Source: Okeania sp. SIO1I7 (GTDB lineage Bacteria > Cyanobacteriota > Cyanobacteriia > Cyanobacteriales > Microcoleaceae). Taken from it: DNA of 64,000 nt. The notes below the pieces were generated by a model. The model had not been told where the DNA came from. It saw only the letters and a list, made by a program, of their open reading frames with translations, and did not search any database. Below are positions 27,573 to 38,633 of this stretch, piece by piece (the stretch's first letter is position 1; each line of letters starts with the position of its first letter). The translations under genes were made by a program, and so were the position numbers. The stretch is from assembly GCA_010672585.1 (NCBI GenBank), contig JAAHGF010000013.1:348801-412800 (forward strand). Direction: 5' to 3'.

Positions 27573-27630
27573 AGGGAACAGGGAATAGGGAATAGGGAAT
27601 GGGGAATAGGGAATAGGGAATAGGGAACAG
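27573..27630. repeat. Heptamer tandem repeat between TRAP genes
   Basis: About eight units of GGGAATA with variants GGGAACA and GGGAATG, immediately upstream of the gene at 26474-27559. Confidence 0.7.
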
Positions 27631-27685
27631 TGGGAAAAACATTTCCGTTGTACGAATTCTCAATTCTCAATTCTCAATTCTCAAT

Positions 27686-28768
27686 TCACTTTGGGTTATT
27701 GAATGAAAACTGAGCAAAACTTAACTCATTAACTTTATTCCAATTAAAAACTTGCTCTCTAAATTTTTTCCACTGTTGATAAACTTCCTTAAAACTGCCA
27801 TCTTTACTAGCATTTTCCTCATAAATTTCAAAAGCTGCTTTCTGAGCTGCTGCCATGATTTCTGGACTAAAAGCCTTTAACTGAACACCTTTTTCAATCA
27901 ATCTTGGCAACGCTTCACCATTCAAAGCATCATATTGAGTCAACATATTCAAATTAGTTTCATAAGCAGCAGTCTGCAAAATTTCCTGATATTCCTTTGG
28001 CAACTTGTTCCATTCATCCAGATTAACCAATAGATCTTCTGTCGCACCTGGTTCCCACCAACCAGGATGATAATAATATTTTGCTGCTTTATATAAACCC
28101 AATCTCTCATCATCAGAAGGTCCACTAAATTCGGCAGCATCAATAACCCCTCGTTCCAAAGCTAGATAAACTTCCCCACCAGGTAACACCTGCACATTTA
28201 CTCCCAACTTGCTCATCACATCCCCTCCCAAACCAGGAATGCGCATCTTTAAACCATTGAGGTCAGCCAAAGTATTAATTTCCTGCCTAAACCAACCACC
28301 CATTTGTGTCCCTGTGTTACCCGCAGGGAAATTAATCACGTTAAAATCAGCATAAACTTTTTGTATAGCTTCTAGACCTCCTCCATAATATAGCCACGCA
28401 TTTTGTTGTTGGGCAGTGAAACCAAATGGAACAGAAGTTGCAAAGACTAGGGCAGTATTTTTGCCTTTATAGTAATAACTAGAAGTATGACCACATTGTA
28501 CGGTGCCTTGTTGTACGGCATCTAAAACTTCCAACCCTCCAACTATTTCACCCGCTTGATAAGGAGTAATTGTAAATTTACCATTGGTCATAGCTGCTAC
28601 GCGATCGCAGAGGGTTTGCGCTCCACCAAACAAAGTATCAAGAGATTTCGGCCAACTTGTCGTCATTCTCCATTTTATCTGTTGCGGTTCGGTTTGACTC
28701 AATGCAGGTAAAGCAACTGCACTGGTGGCAGCAACAGTAGTGTAAGTAATTAGGTTTCGACGTTTCAT
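27686..28768 (-). CDS. TRAP transporter solute-binding protein (TakP/DctP type), copy 2
   Basis: A 360-residue paralogue of the preceding gene, with the same Tat-like signal ([20 protein letters not shown]) and the same binding-site blocks ([42 protein letters not shown]). Differences lie mainly in surface positions and in the segment after the PGWWEPG motif ([13 protein letters not shown]). This could alter substrate range, but that is a guess. The gene is bounded by 7-nt tandem repeats on both sides. It is probably expressed from its own short upstream region rather than as part of a long operon. Confidence 0.9.
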   Translation of the reverse strand: MKRRNLITYTTVAATSAVALPALSQTEPQQIKWRMTTSWPKSLDTLFGGAQTLCDRVAAMTNGKFTITPYQAGEIVGGLEVLDAVQQGTVQCGHTSSYYYKGKNTALVFATSVPFGFTAQQQNAWLYYGGGLEAIQKVYADFNVINFPAGNTGTQMGGWFRQEINTLADLNGLKMRIPGLGGDVMSKLGVNVQVLPGGEVYLALERGVIDAAEFSGPSDDERLGLYKAAKYYYHPGWWEPGATEDLLVNLDEWNKLPKEYQEILQTAAYETNLNMLTQYDALNGEALPRLIEKGVQLKAFSPEIMAAAQKAAFEIYEENASKDGSFKEVYQQWKKFREQVFNWNKVNELSFAQFSFNNPK

Positions 28769-28788
28769 TATTTATATTAGGGAATAGG

Positions 28789-28842
28789 GAATAGGGAATA
28801 GGGAACAGGGAATAGGGAATAGGGAACAGGGAACAGGGAACA
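28789..28842. repeat. Heptamer tandem repeat between TRAP genes
   Basis: About seven units of GGGAATA/GGGAACA upstream of the gene at 27686-28768, in the same relative position as in the other units. Confidence 0.7.
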
Positions 28843-28898
28843 GTCGGAAAAGCATTTCCGTTGTGCGAATTCAGAATTCAGAATTCTAAATTCTAAAT

Positions 28899-30008
28899 TC
28901 ACTTTACGGAATTATTGAAAGCAAATTGAGCAAAACTCAATTCATTAATAGCATTCCATTTATAAATCTGTTCTCGGAACTTTTTCCACTGTTCGTAGAC
29001 TTCTTTAAAAGTTGCATCCTGACTAGCTTTCTCTTCGTAAAATTCAAAAGCTGCTGTTTGTGCTGCTTGTAAAATTTCTTGACTGTAAGGACGTAACTCA
29101 GTACCCTTTGCAATTAATTCTGCCAATGCTGCCCCATTTAAAGCATCATATTTAGCTAACATATCTATATTCGCTTGATATGCAGCCGTCTTAAAAGCTT
29201 CCTGATATTCTTTTGGCAACTTATTCCATTCATCCAGATTAACTTGCACTTCAAAAGTCGGACCAGGTTCCCACCAACCAGGATAATAATAGTATTTCGC
29301 AGCATTATTCAAACCTAATTTCTGGTCATCATAAGGACCTACCCATTCAGCAGCATCAATAGCACCCCGCTCTAAAGCCAGATAAATTTCACCACCAGGA
29401 ATAACTTGAGTATTTACTCCTAATTTTTTCATTACCTCCCCACCAAAACCAGGGATACGCATTGTTAAACCTTTAAGGTCGTTAACAGTATTAATCTCTC
29501 GCTTAAACCAACCCCCCATCTGTACTCCACTATTACCTGCGGGGAAACTAATAATATTAAAGTCAGAATAAAGCTTGTGCATTATTTCTAGCCCTCCACC
29601 ATGGTAATACCAGGCATTTTGTTGTTGGGCAGTTAAGCCAAATGGAACAGTTGTGCCAAATGCAAGGGCTGAATTTTTGCCAACGTAATAGTAGCTAGCA
29701 GTATGGCCACATGGCACTGTACCTTGTTGGACAGCATCCAGAACTTCCAACCCTCCAACTATTTCGCCTGCGGAATAAGGTATAATTTCAAATTTGCCAT
29801 TGGTCATTGCTTCGACGCGATCGCACAAGCTTTGTGCCCCACCAAAAATTGTATCTAGAGAGCGGGGCCAACTCGTGGTCATTCTCCATTTTATAGAGGG
29901 TAAGCTATCGTCGGTAGAGGTAGTTTCAGAAGTGGTTTGACTACAAGCTGCCAAAGTTCCGACGCTTGCAGCAGTTGCAATGTGGTTGATGAGTTTTCTT
30001 CGTTTCAT
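28899..30008 (-). CDS. TRAP transporter solute-binding protein, lipoprotein form, copy 1
   Basis: A 369-residue paralogue, the most divergent of the four. Its N-terminus ([20 protein letters not shown], then ACSQ) has a lipobox LAAC, so the mature protein is probably lipid-anchored at Cys22, unlike the soluble copies. The family blocks are intact ([61 protein letters not shown]). It lies first in the transcription direction and may be the ancestor of the array. Upstream DNA (30009-30260) is AT-rich and should hold the promoter. Confidence 0.9.
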   Translation of the reverse strand: MKRRKLINHIATAASVGTLAACSQTTSETTSTDDSLPSIKWRMTTSWPRSLDTIFGGAQSLCDRVEAMTNGKFEIIPYSAGEIVGGLEVLDAVQQGTVPCGHTASYYYVGKNSALAFGTTVPFGLTAQQQNAWYYHGGGLEIMHKLYSDFNIISFPAGNSGVQMGGWFKREINTVNDLKGLTMRIPGFGGEVMKKLGVNTQVIPGGEIYLALERGAIDAAEWVGPYDDQKLGLNNAAKYYYYPGWWEPGPTFEVQVNLDEWNKLPKEYQEAFKTAAYQANIDMLAKYDALNGAALAELIAKGTELRPYSQEILQAAQTAAFEFYEEKASQDATFKEVYEQWKKFREQIYKWNAINELSFAQFAFNNSVK

Positions 30009-30264
30009 TAGATTTATATTATTAGTACTGTAATTCCGAAGTTAGTATTTCAAATTTTTCTGTATTTTAAAGCACATTTTACTAAAAATAGCATATTTAT
30101 ACTACCATAGCTTTTAACAAACATCTATATCTATCAGAGGTTCAAGATTTTTTGGTTTGAAAAACTATATATAGTGTAGTGATATAGTTTATATCTAGCT
30201 TATATAGTTTTTTGTGTAATATTATATTCGGGTACTCAGTTACGCTCAGGTTCAATAGTCAGTA

Positions 30265-30454
30265 GTGGTACTTAGACATTTTTTGGTAAGAAAAATGCGT
30301 CAAAGTCAGTCTAGACAAGGGAATTACGTCAAAGCCTTAAAAATGGCTAGAACCCGTGCTTATTCAGGATTTATGCCTTTTCGACGTAAAAGCCTCTGCC
30401 CATCTCCATCTATATTTGAGCCTATTTTCCGCCTTTATTTTGTGTAAGTCCCAG
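30265..30454. mobile_element. MITE-like element R5, copy 2
   Basis: A 190-bp element with ends GTGGTACTTAGACA and TGTGTAAGTCCCAG, flanked by TA on both sides. The 60-codon frame through it is not a gene; the other copy lacks it. Confidence 0.7.
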
Positions 30455-30533
30455 TAGCTAATACTATTTATATAAAGCTGCCATTCCATAAAGAGTGAAG
30501 TTGTTTGAGAAGTTTACCAATTAACAATTACTC

Positions 30534-30750
30534 ATTACCAAATAATTAAGGTTTAAAGCCTCTCCTTAAAAAGAAGAGGTAATTGTTAAGTAGAGCAGGC
30601 TCAAAAAAAGACGTTGCATTTTTCATCAAAAAAACCCTAAAGGCAATGAATATAAACTTTGGAGCTAATTTACAATTTGATACATAGCGCCCAAAATTTA
30701 CCATGTTCTACTTAATAATTAATAATTAATAATTAATTATTAATTGTTAA
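30534..30750. repeat. Partial R7 repeat and TTAATAATTAA block upstream of por
   Basis: A short R7 piece (CCAAATAATTAAGG to GAGGTAATTG) lies at about 30538-30590. A TTAATAATTAA block lies at about 30714-30748. Between them is plain AT-rich DNA. The por promoter is probably between 30750 and 30820. Confidence 0.5.
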
Positions 30751-30812
30751 ACATAGCTTTTGAGTTGGTCTAGACTGTTGTAAAATCATGGAATTAGTCA
30801 ATTGAATTTTAG

Positions 30813-31799
<987 letters not shown>

Positions 31800-31824
31800 T
31801 TTTTTAATTGAGATAGTAGTGAAA

Positions 31825-31864
31825 ATTCCCGCGCTTTCTTAATAAGGGAGCGTAGGGATTTTTG
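31825..31864 (+). terminator. Terminator-like hairpin after por
   Basis: TTCCCGCGCT pairs with AGCGTAGGGA across a 20-nt loop that itself contains CTTAATAAG, followed by TTTTTG. It lies 25 bp after the por stop codon. Confidence 0.5.
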
Positions 31865-32576
31865 TTAATTATAAATTAGCTAAATCTATAACCGACTAAG
31901 GTTTTTACGAGTTTCGAGAATAGCCCAGTTGGCAGATGCGGTCGGCTTTTGTAAGTAAATTTATCAGTATTTTGCCTACCTTATACTGGCGAAAACAAAT
32001 ACTTTATTTAATTGAACTTCTAGCTAAAAATAATGATGAAAAATTATTGATAAATATAGATTACAGAGCGATAAAAATTTCACTTTGCCTCTGTGTCATT
32101 ATCTATTCAAAATTTTACTGATCAAGACGATCCTATTTTAATAATTTGGCACTTTGTTGTAAGAAACCCTAAAACTTCAATTTTTCTTCTAGATAATTTT
32201 ATTTGATAACGAATAATTCGATCACCTTAAGCTCAATTTTTTTATTAGTAATCAGTCAACAAAGAGATAAAATTATATCTTCACTAATATGCATTTTTAC
32301 CTTGATACTTTCGATGATGCCTAAATTATCTTGATCGAATAAACTTAGCTTTATTTTAAGCAACTTGATATCTATAGAGTCAAATTTAGTTATCTTTGTA
32401 ATAGTCTTTTCATGGTTTAGAGTGTTTAAGAATCAATTTAATTATTTATTATAGAGAAAGTTGAAATAATTTTTCTATTCCTGTTGCCAATCATTGATTT
32501 TTCTGCTAAATTCAAGATTAGCTAGTCTAAGTATTTTATAATTTCAATTATAATTTAAAACCCTAACGTTATAGTT
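31865..32576. other. Gene-free stretch upstream of the HTH protein
   Basis: AT-rich with no credible gene. A short piece at about 31920-31940 (TAGCCCAGTTGGCAGA) resembles a tRNA D-arm, but no T-arm or acceptor stem can be matched. The 61-codon frame at 31936-32121 shows no family features. Confidence 0.4.
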
Positions 32577-33137
32577 ATGACTGTCTCATTAGTTAGTACT
32601 ACACAAGCAGCTTTTCTACTAAATATTTCAACAGGTAGATTGCGGTTTTTGCTGAATAAAGGTCGTGTTATCGGCGCTCGAAAAGTCAAAAGATTTTGGC
32701 AGATTCCTCTCAACCATCGCGGAATGCCAGAGATTACACCAGGTCGTCGTGGTCCTGAAGGTAGTTGGAATAAACTTCAACGCAAAGCCAAGACTATTGT
32801 TCATGTTCTGCGAAAGACTATTGACTACAACCGAGACAATGGAACTTCTCATCCAGTGGTTGCGGTGAAAGTCGGAGATAAAAAGGCTTATTGCCATGCC
32901 CTGAAAATTAACGGACCTTGCCAAATTGTTTATGAACCGCATAACCCGAACAAAAGTCAAGCTGGGGGAGCTCGTCTGTGGATTGAAGTAGATCCAGAAC
33001 ATATAGTAGAGCGAAAGTATTTTGTTAATGGAGATTATGGTCCGCCACCGGAAGTAGTTCAGCAGCGTGCAAAAACTAAGAAATCAAAAAGTAAGAAGAA
33101 AAATTCTAAAAAGAAAGGAAAGAATAGAAGCAGTTAG
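32577..33137 (+). CDS. Basic HTH-like protein with lysine-rich tail
   Basis: A 186-residue protein with pI clearly above 10. Residues 5-45 (VSTTQAAFLLNISTGRLRFL) look like a MerR/excisionase-type winged helix used for DNA binding. The middle part (about 90-150; HPVVAVKVGDKKAYCHALKI, ARLWIEVDPEHI) is a compact beta-rich region I do not recognise. The last 25 residues are almost pure Lys/Ser/Asn (KKSKSKKKNSKKKGKNR), suggesting nucleic-acid binding. A nucleoid-type or regulatory protein is plausible; no function is claimed. It stands alone. Confidence 0.65.
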   Translation: MTVSLVSTTQAAFLLNISTGRLRFLLNKGRVIGARKVKRFWQIPLNHRGMPEITPGRRGPEGSWNKLQRKAKTIVHVLRKTIDYNRDNGTSHPVVAVKVGDKKAYCHALKINGPCQIVYEPHNPNKSQAGGARLWIEVDPEHIVERKYFVNGDYGPPPEVVQQRAKTKKSKSKKKNSKKKGKNRSS

Positions 33138-33300
33138 CTCGATAGTTAACTTGGAAACAGAGAATTTCAATAGCAGTGTCTGGGTACTGTTCTATTTTTT
33201 GCTGTCTATAAATCGTCACTTGTCCAGACTATTAAATCAGAAAATTGAATATCTATTTAGCGATCGCTGTTACTAGATACGATTTACCGCAAAGAAAATG

Positions 33301-34872
33301 TTATCGCTTACAAAGGTCTAGAAACTGAGGAAATGCCTTACCTCTGACCAAACCAATTGTCACAGGCAAATGTCCCGGTGGAGGATTCAGGAAATTTGGC
33401 TCTTTTCCTACCTTGTATCGTAATCTTCTTCTACGCCAATCAAATTCTCGATCAACAAATTTGCTTGATATTCCATTTGTTAAGCTTCCCCAACCAACTT
33501 CAGCATACATCTTCTGCCAATTAAATCCTTGAGTTTCATAGACTAATTGTTGAGCACTAAGACCTAATTTTCCATCACTTGCTGCACGCCAGAGATTATC
33601 AATAATTTCTAAGTCTTTACAAGGCAATTTAGTAAGTAGATTTGGATCTATGTAGCCTTGTGCTTCTGCATCTTTTCCAGCTAACTTCAGTATTGTTTCA
33701 TAAGTTTCCCGATCGGCGACTTGCCAGTTTCTTTCTCTGAGAGAGTTTTGCAACTTGCCATAGTCTAAACTTTGATTGGAGGTAACTTTTACCAAATCTA
33801 ATGCATCTGCTGTCGTAGTTCCACTATTGCTTTTTAACAGAGCAAGACCACCAATAATAGCTCCTACTACCGTTGCCAAAATTCCTGTTTTTTCCCAGAC
33901 AGTTAACTTTTTTTTTGTTTCGTCTGTAGAAGTTGTTGGTGACTTTCCTATTATGTCTCCTAACACTTGACTAGCTGACTGGTAACGTTGGTTAATAGCT
34001 GGTCTAAGTAACTTCTCCAAGATTTGAGCTAATTTGTCGCTAACATCCCTGCTTAATTTATCTCGCCACTGCCAACTGTTCGTTCCAGCATCAAAAAGCT
34101 CGCTTGGATGTTTTTGTGTTAGTAGGCAAATACAAGTAACTCCCAAGCTATACAGATCGCTTGCAAAACTTTGAATTCCCATAGAATACTCTGGTGCCAT
34201 ATAACCTACAGTTCCAATTTTGGCTGTAATACTTATGACATCAAGACCTTCATTCATAAGTTTAGAAGCCCCAAAATCAACTAAAACTAAATTTTGGCTA
34301 TCTTTGTTTCGGATGATATTCTCTGGCTTAATATCTCGATGAATCACATTTTTATCGTGAATAAATTTTAATACAGGAAGCAAATCCCTAAGTATTTCCC
34401 AAATTTTAGCTTCACTGAAAGTTCCTTTTTCCTCTAATTCTTGAGCAAGATTGTACCCATCAAAAAATTGTTGCACTAAGTAGAGAAAATTGTCCTGTTC
34501 AAAGCTATCTAATAATGTGGGAATTTGAGGATGTTCTCCTAACTCTTCTAATCGATGTAACTCTTGGCGAAATACCTCTGGAATTTTTTCTACAACTTCA
34601 TAGCCTCCTCTTGTTGGAGCGCCAACATTTATTGGTTTTCTTTCGATATTAGTCGGAGTTTGAGGATAAAACTGCTTAACTAGGCGATATGACTTTTTGG
34701 GACTGTTTTCATCTATTACTTGAAAGGTTCTCCCAAAACCACCTTGGCCAATCATTTTAATTGGACGATAACGATTATATAAAAGTAATCCCGATCCACA
34801 GCTTTGACAAAAATCATGTATTTCTGGGTTTTCCGGTTTTGAGCAAGTGGGATTAACACAGTAATAACTCAT
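33301..34872 (-). CDS. Ser/Thr protein kinase-GUN4 fusion with zinc-ribbon start
   Basis: A 523-residue protein. A four-cysteine zinc ribbon (Cys5, 10, 22, 25) opens it. The kinase domain runs from about 35 to 300: glycine loop IGQGGFGRTF, Lys66, HRDIKPEN with Asp180, DFG at 199-201, and KIGTVGYMAPEY in the activation segment. A membrane helix follows (about 332-348), then a GUN4 domain (about 375-520; LRERNWQVADRETYETILKL, LEIIDNLWRAASDGKLGLSA). All kinase catalytic residues are present, so activity is expected. The GUN4 part may bind a tetrapyrrole and act as sensor (inference). It is transcribed towards the end of the HTH gene. Confidence 0.92.
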   Translation of the reverse strand: MSYYCVNPTCSKPENPEIHDFCQSCGSGLLLYNRYRPIKMIGQGGFGRTFQVIDENSPKKSYRLVKQFYPQTPTNIERKPINVGAPTRGGYEVVEKIPEVFRQELHRLEELGEHPQIPTLLDSFEQDNFLYLVQQFFDGYNLAQELEEKGTFSEAKIWEILRDLLPVLKFIHDKNVIHRDIKPENIIRNKDSQNLVLVDFGASKLMNEGLDVISITAKIGTVGYMAPEYSMGIQSFASDLYSLGVTCICLLTQKHPSELFDAGTNSWQWRDKLSRDVSDKLAQILEKLLRPAINQRYQSASQVLGDIIGKSPTTSTDETKKKLTVWEKTGILATVVGAIIGGLALLKSNSGTTTADALDLVKVTSNQSLDYGKLQNSLRERNWQVADRETYETILKLAGKDAEAQGYIDPNLLTKLPCKDLEIIDNLWRAASDGKLGLSAQQLVYETQGFNWQKMYAEVGWGSLTNGISSKFVDREFDWRRRRLRYKVGKEPNFLNPPPGHLPVTIGLVRGKAFPQFLDLCKR

Positions 34873-35325
34873 AATTAGGCTTAGAATTATTTTTGTTGAG
34901 CTTTACTTGTTAGTTTAGCGCAATAAATAGGGAGTGTGGGATTTTACCGAAACCTCTTGATACACGAAAACTATGTAATCCAAAAAAAAATCCAGTTAGT
35001 GCAGGAGTAATATTTTGCAGTTGATAAATCATAATCTTATCTATATTAAAAATTTTAGTTTATCTAGAAATCAGACCGTATTATACCAATTTGAAAAAAG
35101 AATGCTACAAAAAAGTAGGTCTTACTCAAATATGCTGAAAAATAGCTATTTCAGTTCATTTCAGATAGTTATTTATATTGTTTTTCCCTTTTTTTCAATA
35201 TTGATCCCTTCTTCCTTCTTTCCTCTTCCTTCTTTCTTACTTCTACCATTTGTAACAAACATTTATCAAATTGGTATTACGTCAAACCAAATTCCATCAT
35301 ATAAAATCATTGTCAAAAATTCCCA
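34873..35325. other. Intergenic stretch between kinase and chlB
   Basis: Contains a pyrimidine-rich CTTCCTTCTTTCC run at about 35208-35245. The forward 125-codon frame at 35015-35392 passes through this run and through the chlB terminator, and I do not call it a gene. Confidence 0.45.
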
Positions 35326-35351
35326 TAAAAAAAAGGTGGGGAAAACCCACC
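35326..35351 (-). terminator. Rho-independent terminator of chlB
   Basis: Read on the reverse strand, GGTGGG TTTTC CCCACC forms a 6-bp stem and is followed by eight T residues. It lies 118 bp past the chlB stop codon. Confidence 0.8.
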
Positions 35352-35468
35352 CTCAAATTAACAAGAATTATAGTAGTCGCTATTACTATTAGAAAATTCT
35401 CAAACTTTCAAACTTAGTCATAGCAAAAATTTAACTTCTGACTTCTGACTTCTAACTTCTGACTTCAA

Positions 35469-36995
35469 CTAAGCACCAACAGATTCTTTTGCAGCATACA
35501 TAACTTCTAAAGAAATCTGCTCAAAACCACGTTCTCTGGCAAACTTCTCAGTATTTCGCTTCACCTTACCCCGAACAAAACCAGGTACTTTATTCAATTC
35601 TGCCTTTGCTTCTTTCGTCCAATTCAAATCAGAATCAGCAGAAATACTCTTAGTAATAACCTCCTTAGTATCATGCCCACCAAATATTTCTAATAGATGG
35701 TCTTCCATTCCCAAAGTAAAGGAGTTGTAAACCAAATCGGCAATTTGATTAGTACCTTCATAACCCATAAACGGTTTATAACCAATGGGAAAATTCTGAA
35801 TATGAATCGGTGCCGCAATTACACCACAAGGAATATTCAACCTTTTACCAACATGACGTTCCATTTGCGTGCCAAAAATCGCGGCAGGTTCCACACGAGC
35901 GATCGCATCCCCAATCTCTCCATTATCTTCAGTAATTAAAACTTCATCGCAATATTCACTTACCTGTTCCCGGAACCAGTCAGCATCATATTTACAATAA
36001 GTACCTGCCCAAACTACATGAATACCCATTTCCCGCGCCAAAATTTTTGTCAGAGCAGCAGCATGAGTATTATCCCCAAATACCACTACTTTTTTACCAG
36101 TTAAATTTTGACAGTCAATAGAACGAGAAAACCAAGCTGCTTGAGAAACGTGCAAAGTTTGATTATCAATAAATTCCTCATAGTCAACATTAGCACCTTG
36201 AGCATTAACTACCTGCTGAATTTTCCGAATACAACGAGCAGTTTCCACTACACCCATAGGAGTAATGTCAATATAAGGAGTTCCAAATTCTGACTCTAAA
36301 TATTTGGCTGCCATTATCCCCAGTTCGCGATAGGGTGTGAGATTAAACCAAGCGCGAGGTAGATTTTTTAAGTTGTGAACCGAAGCACTTTCGGGAATTA
36401 CTTCATTAACTTCAATACCTAAATCTGCCATTAAGCGTTTTAACTCGGTGCAGTCATGTTGGTTGTGGAAACCCAGGGTAGAAACGCCAATAATATTAAC
36501 AGAAGGTTTTTCAGTTTTCCCTTCTGGAAGTTCCCCTTTCTTTTTCGCCTTCTCAATATAATATTTAACTATTTGCTGCAAAGTGCTGTCTGCTGCTTGG
36601 AGTTCGTTAACGCGGTAATGGTTAACATCTGCCAGCATTACATCACCTTTAGCATCTATTTGAGCGCGTTCGACAAAATTTTCTAGGTCTTCTTGCAAAA
36701 TGCTGGAGGTACAGGTAGGAGTAAGAACAATTAAGTCTGGAGCTTCTTCGTTGTCTTTACGGATGATATTATCTACCACTTTTTCTTGAGAACCCCGTGC
36801 TAATACATTACGGTCAACTACACTGGTGGTGACTGGTGTATAATTACGTTCTCTTTCTAACATAGAGCGCATGACATTGAAATAGTCGTCACCGAGGGGA
36901 GCGTGCATAATAGCATGAACGTTTTTGAAAGAACTGGCAACGCGTAGAGTGCCAATGTGAGCAGGACCTGCATACATCCAGTAGGCTAATTTCAT
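35469..36995 (-). CDS. chlB: Light-independent protochlorophyllide reductase subunit B
   Basis: A 508-residue protein, the normal length. ChlB pairs with ChlN to form the catalytic component of dark-operative protochlorophyllide reductase and receives electrons from ChlL. Asp36 (APLGDDYFN), the unusual aspartate ligand of the shared [4Fe-4S] cluster, is present. [16 protein letters not shown] and [13 protein letters not shown] are conserved blocks of this nitrogenase-like family. The C-terminal PCP-reductase-like domain ([20 protein letters not shown]) is complete. chlL and chlN are not in the window. A strong terminator follows. Confidence 0.96.
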   Translation of the reverse strand: MKLAYWMYAGPAHIGTLRVASSFKNVHAIMHAPLGDDYFNVMRSMLERERNYTPVTTSVVDRNVLARGSQEKVVDNIIRKDNEEAPDLIVLTPTCTSSILQEDLENFVERAQIDAKGDVMLADVNHYRVNELQAADSTLQQIVKYYIEKAKKKGELPEGKTEKPSVNIIGVSTLGFHNQHDCTELKRLMADLGIEVNEVIPESASVHNLKNLPRAWFNLTPYRELGIMAAKYLESEFGTPYIDITPMGVVETARCIRKIQQVVNAQGANVDYEEFIDNQTLHVSQAAWFSRSIDCQNLTGKKVVVFGDNTHAAALTKILAREMGIHVVWAGTYCKYDADWFREQVSEYCDEVLITEDNGEIGDAIARVEPAAIFGTQMERHVGKRLNIPCGVIAAPIHIQNFPIGYKPFMGYEGTNQIADLVYNSFTLGMEDHLLEIFGGHDTKEVITKSISADSDLNWTKEAKAELNKVPGFVRGKVKRNTEKFARERGFEQISLEVMYAAKESVGA

Positions 36996-37458
36996 CTAAA
37001 TGTTCTCCGTTTTATTATTAACTTATTGAGTGTGATTGTCTCATATTTTGATGTCTTTTGCCTGTCAAATTTAGTCACAGCAAGAATTTAACTTCTGACT
37101 TCAGCTATAGTTTGCCACTAAAGCAATAAAATTTTGTTTTATTTAAGTATTCTTAATTTTTAGGTTAATTTCTGTTAATTACGGACAGAAAAGGTTGACA
37201 ATTATTTGATATGGGTATACTAAAAGAGCGACCGCTAATTTTGAGTATGCGATCGCCCTCCACAAAAATATTAATTAATTAATAATTTTTTCAGGAATAT
37301 AATTTAACTATAGCAATCAGGAATCAGTTGTGAGAATTTAGATGTTCCTTAAAAGTATAGAATATAGCAATTATTATATTCATAATGATACGTTTTTTTC
37401 TTATTCTCTGTTCTCTGTTCCCTGTTCCCTAAAAGTTTTCAATATCTCACAACTCAAA
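36996..37458. other. Intergenic stretch upstream of chlB
   Basis: No gene. A HIP1 site lies near 37249. A short run of the heptamer pattern TTCTCTG/TTCCCTG is at 37402-37430. The chlB promoter is expected just above 36996. Confidence 0.4.
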
Positions 37459-38121
37459 TCATATTGCAATAGAAACTAATGCTTGAAATCGTGGATCGAA
37501 AGAAAGATTTTCACAATCTGGGTCTTCTTTTACCCAGTCTTTTACTTCTGGTTCTAAATTAATAGCTTGTTCTAAACTTTTAAGAGCCTGGTCAATCTTA
37601 TTTTGTAAAGCATAACAGCAAACTTTGTTGTATAAAAGCCACCCATCATCTGGTATACATTCTATAGCTTTATCAAAGCAAATCATCGCTTCATCATATT
37701 CGTCAAAATTTATCAAAGCCCATCCTTTATCTTCCCAAAGAGGTGCTAAATCATCTCTATCTCTCAAAGCTTTACCTTCTTTCACAGATGTTTCGTACCA
37801 TTCAAGAGCTTGATTATGACATTCAATTGCTGCTTCATATTTTTCTAAAGCACTGAGAGTTAATCCTTTATTTCTTAACCCTGTATAAGTATCAAAAGAA
37901 TCTTCTGGTTGTTCCAATGCTTGATCATACATAGCAAGAGCTTCTTCATATCTTTCTAAACCTAAAAGGGCACTACCTCTAGTATTAATTGGAACAAATT
38001 GATTAAAGTAGTCTGGCTCTAGTTCAAATGCTTTGTCTAAAGCAGCAAGTCCTTCCTCAAAATTGCCATCTTCTGTTTCTTCTAGAGCTTTTTGTAGTAA
38101 CTCTTCAGCGTCATTGGACAT
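37459..38121 (-). CDS. Tetratricopeptide repeat protein
   Basis: A 220-residue cytoplasmic protein made of about five TPR units (for example NTRGSALLGLERYEEALAMY, GLTLSALEKYEAAIECHNQA, GWALINFDEYDEAMICFDKA, CYALQNKIDQALKSLEQAIN). It ends with DPDCENLSFDPRFQALV, a terminal pattern common in cyanobacterial TPR proteins. It is strongly acidic and has no signal peptide. TPR proteins are adaptors for protein binding; the partner cannot be deduced. It stands alone. Confidence 0.88.
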   Translation of the reverse strand: MSNDAEELLQKALEETEDGNFEEGLAALDKAFELEPDYFNQFVPINTRGSALLGLERYEEALAMYDQALEQPEDSFDTYTGLRNKGLTLSALEKYEAAIECHNQALEWYETSVKEGKALRDRDDLAPLWEDKGWALINFDEYDEAMICFDKAIECIPDDGWLLYNKVCCYALQNKIDQALKSLEQAINLEPEVKDWVKEDPDCENLSFDPRFQALVSIAI

Positions 38122-38633
38122 ATTTATCGAGCCTCTATAAATAAAACATATTTTTTTAGCAGCTTCTCACAAATAAAGATATAATTATCTGTCCTGTAAT
38201 TATTCTTAATATTTTCTAGAGTTCAAAAATAACATAAAATATAATCAAATTACCATTAACTTAGTATAGATGTTTCAAACTATTATGGTAGTCAAAACAT
38301 TCAATTTGTAAATACTTTTGATAAATCAGTTTTAATTAGAGGCATTGCTGAATTAAGGAATGAAAGTAGGTTTATAGGGAATAGGGAACAGTTAATATTA
38401 ACAAGTAGTTCAAAGCATCCAAAATACAAAACCCAAAATACAAAATTATCAAATCATACCCAGAATCAGCAACGCCCAATTAGAGAAATTTAAAGTAGGA
38501 AGATAATAAAGCAATTATCCCATTTTTATTAGTCTACTTACAGAAGATTTTAAACTATGTCAACCTTTTGAAACTTATCATGGAATAGCAGGTTCCGATC
38601 TTCTGTTTCTTGTTCAAATCGCAATTTCTATAA
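38122..38633. other. Intergenic, no gene seen
   Basis: AT-rich sequence between divergent genes. A short repeated pattern CCAAAATACAAAACCC is at about 38418-38445. I see nothing else. Confidence 0.4.

Noticed and set aside
26274..28842. CRISPR-like regular spacing of repeats between TRAP genes
   Set aside because: The blocks are plain tandem heptamers without spacers, and the larger period is that of the duplicated genes. No cas genes are present.
30265..30447. 60-codon forward frame
   Set aside because: It coincides with R5, and the second R5 copy does not preserve it.
31918..31960. tRNA-like piece with TAGCCCAGTTGGCAGA
   Set aside because: It resembles a D-arm, but no T-arm (GGTTCGAATCC type) or pairing acceptor stem follows within 90 nt.
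35015..35392. 125-codon forward frame between the kinase gene and chlB
   Set aside because: It passes through a pyrimidine-rich repeat and the chlB terminator, and its product shows no domain.
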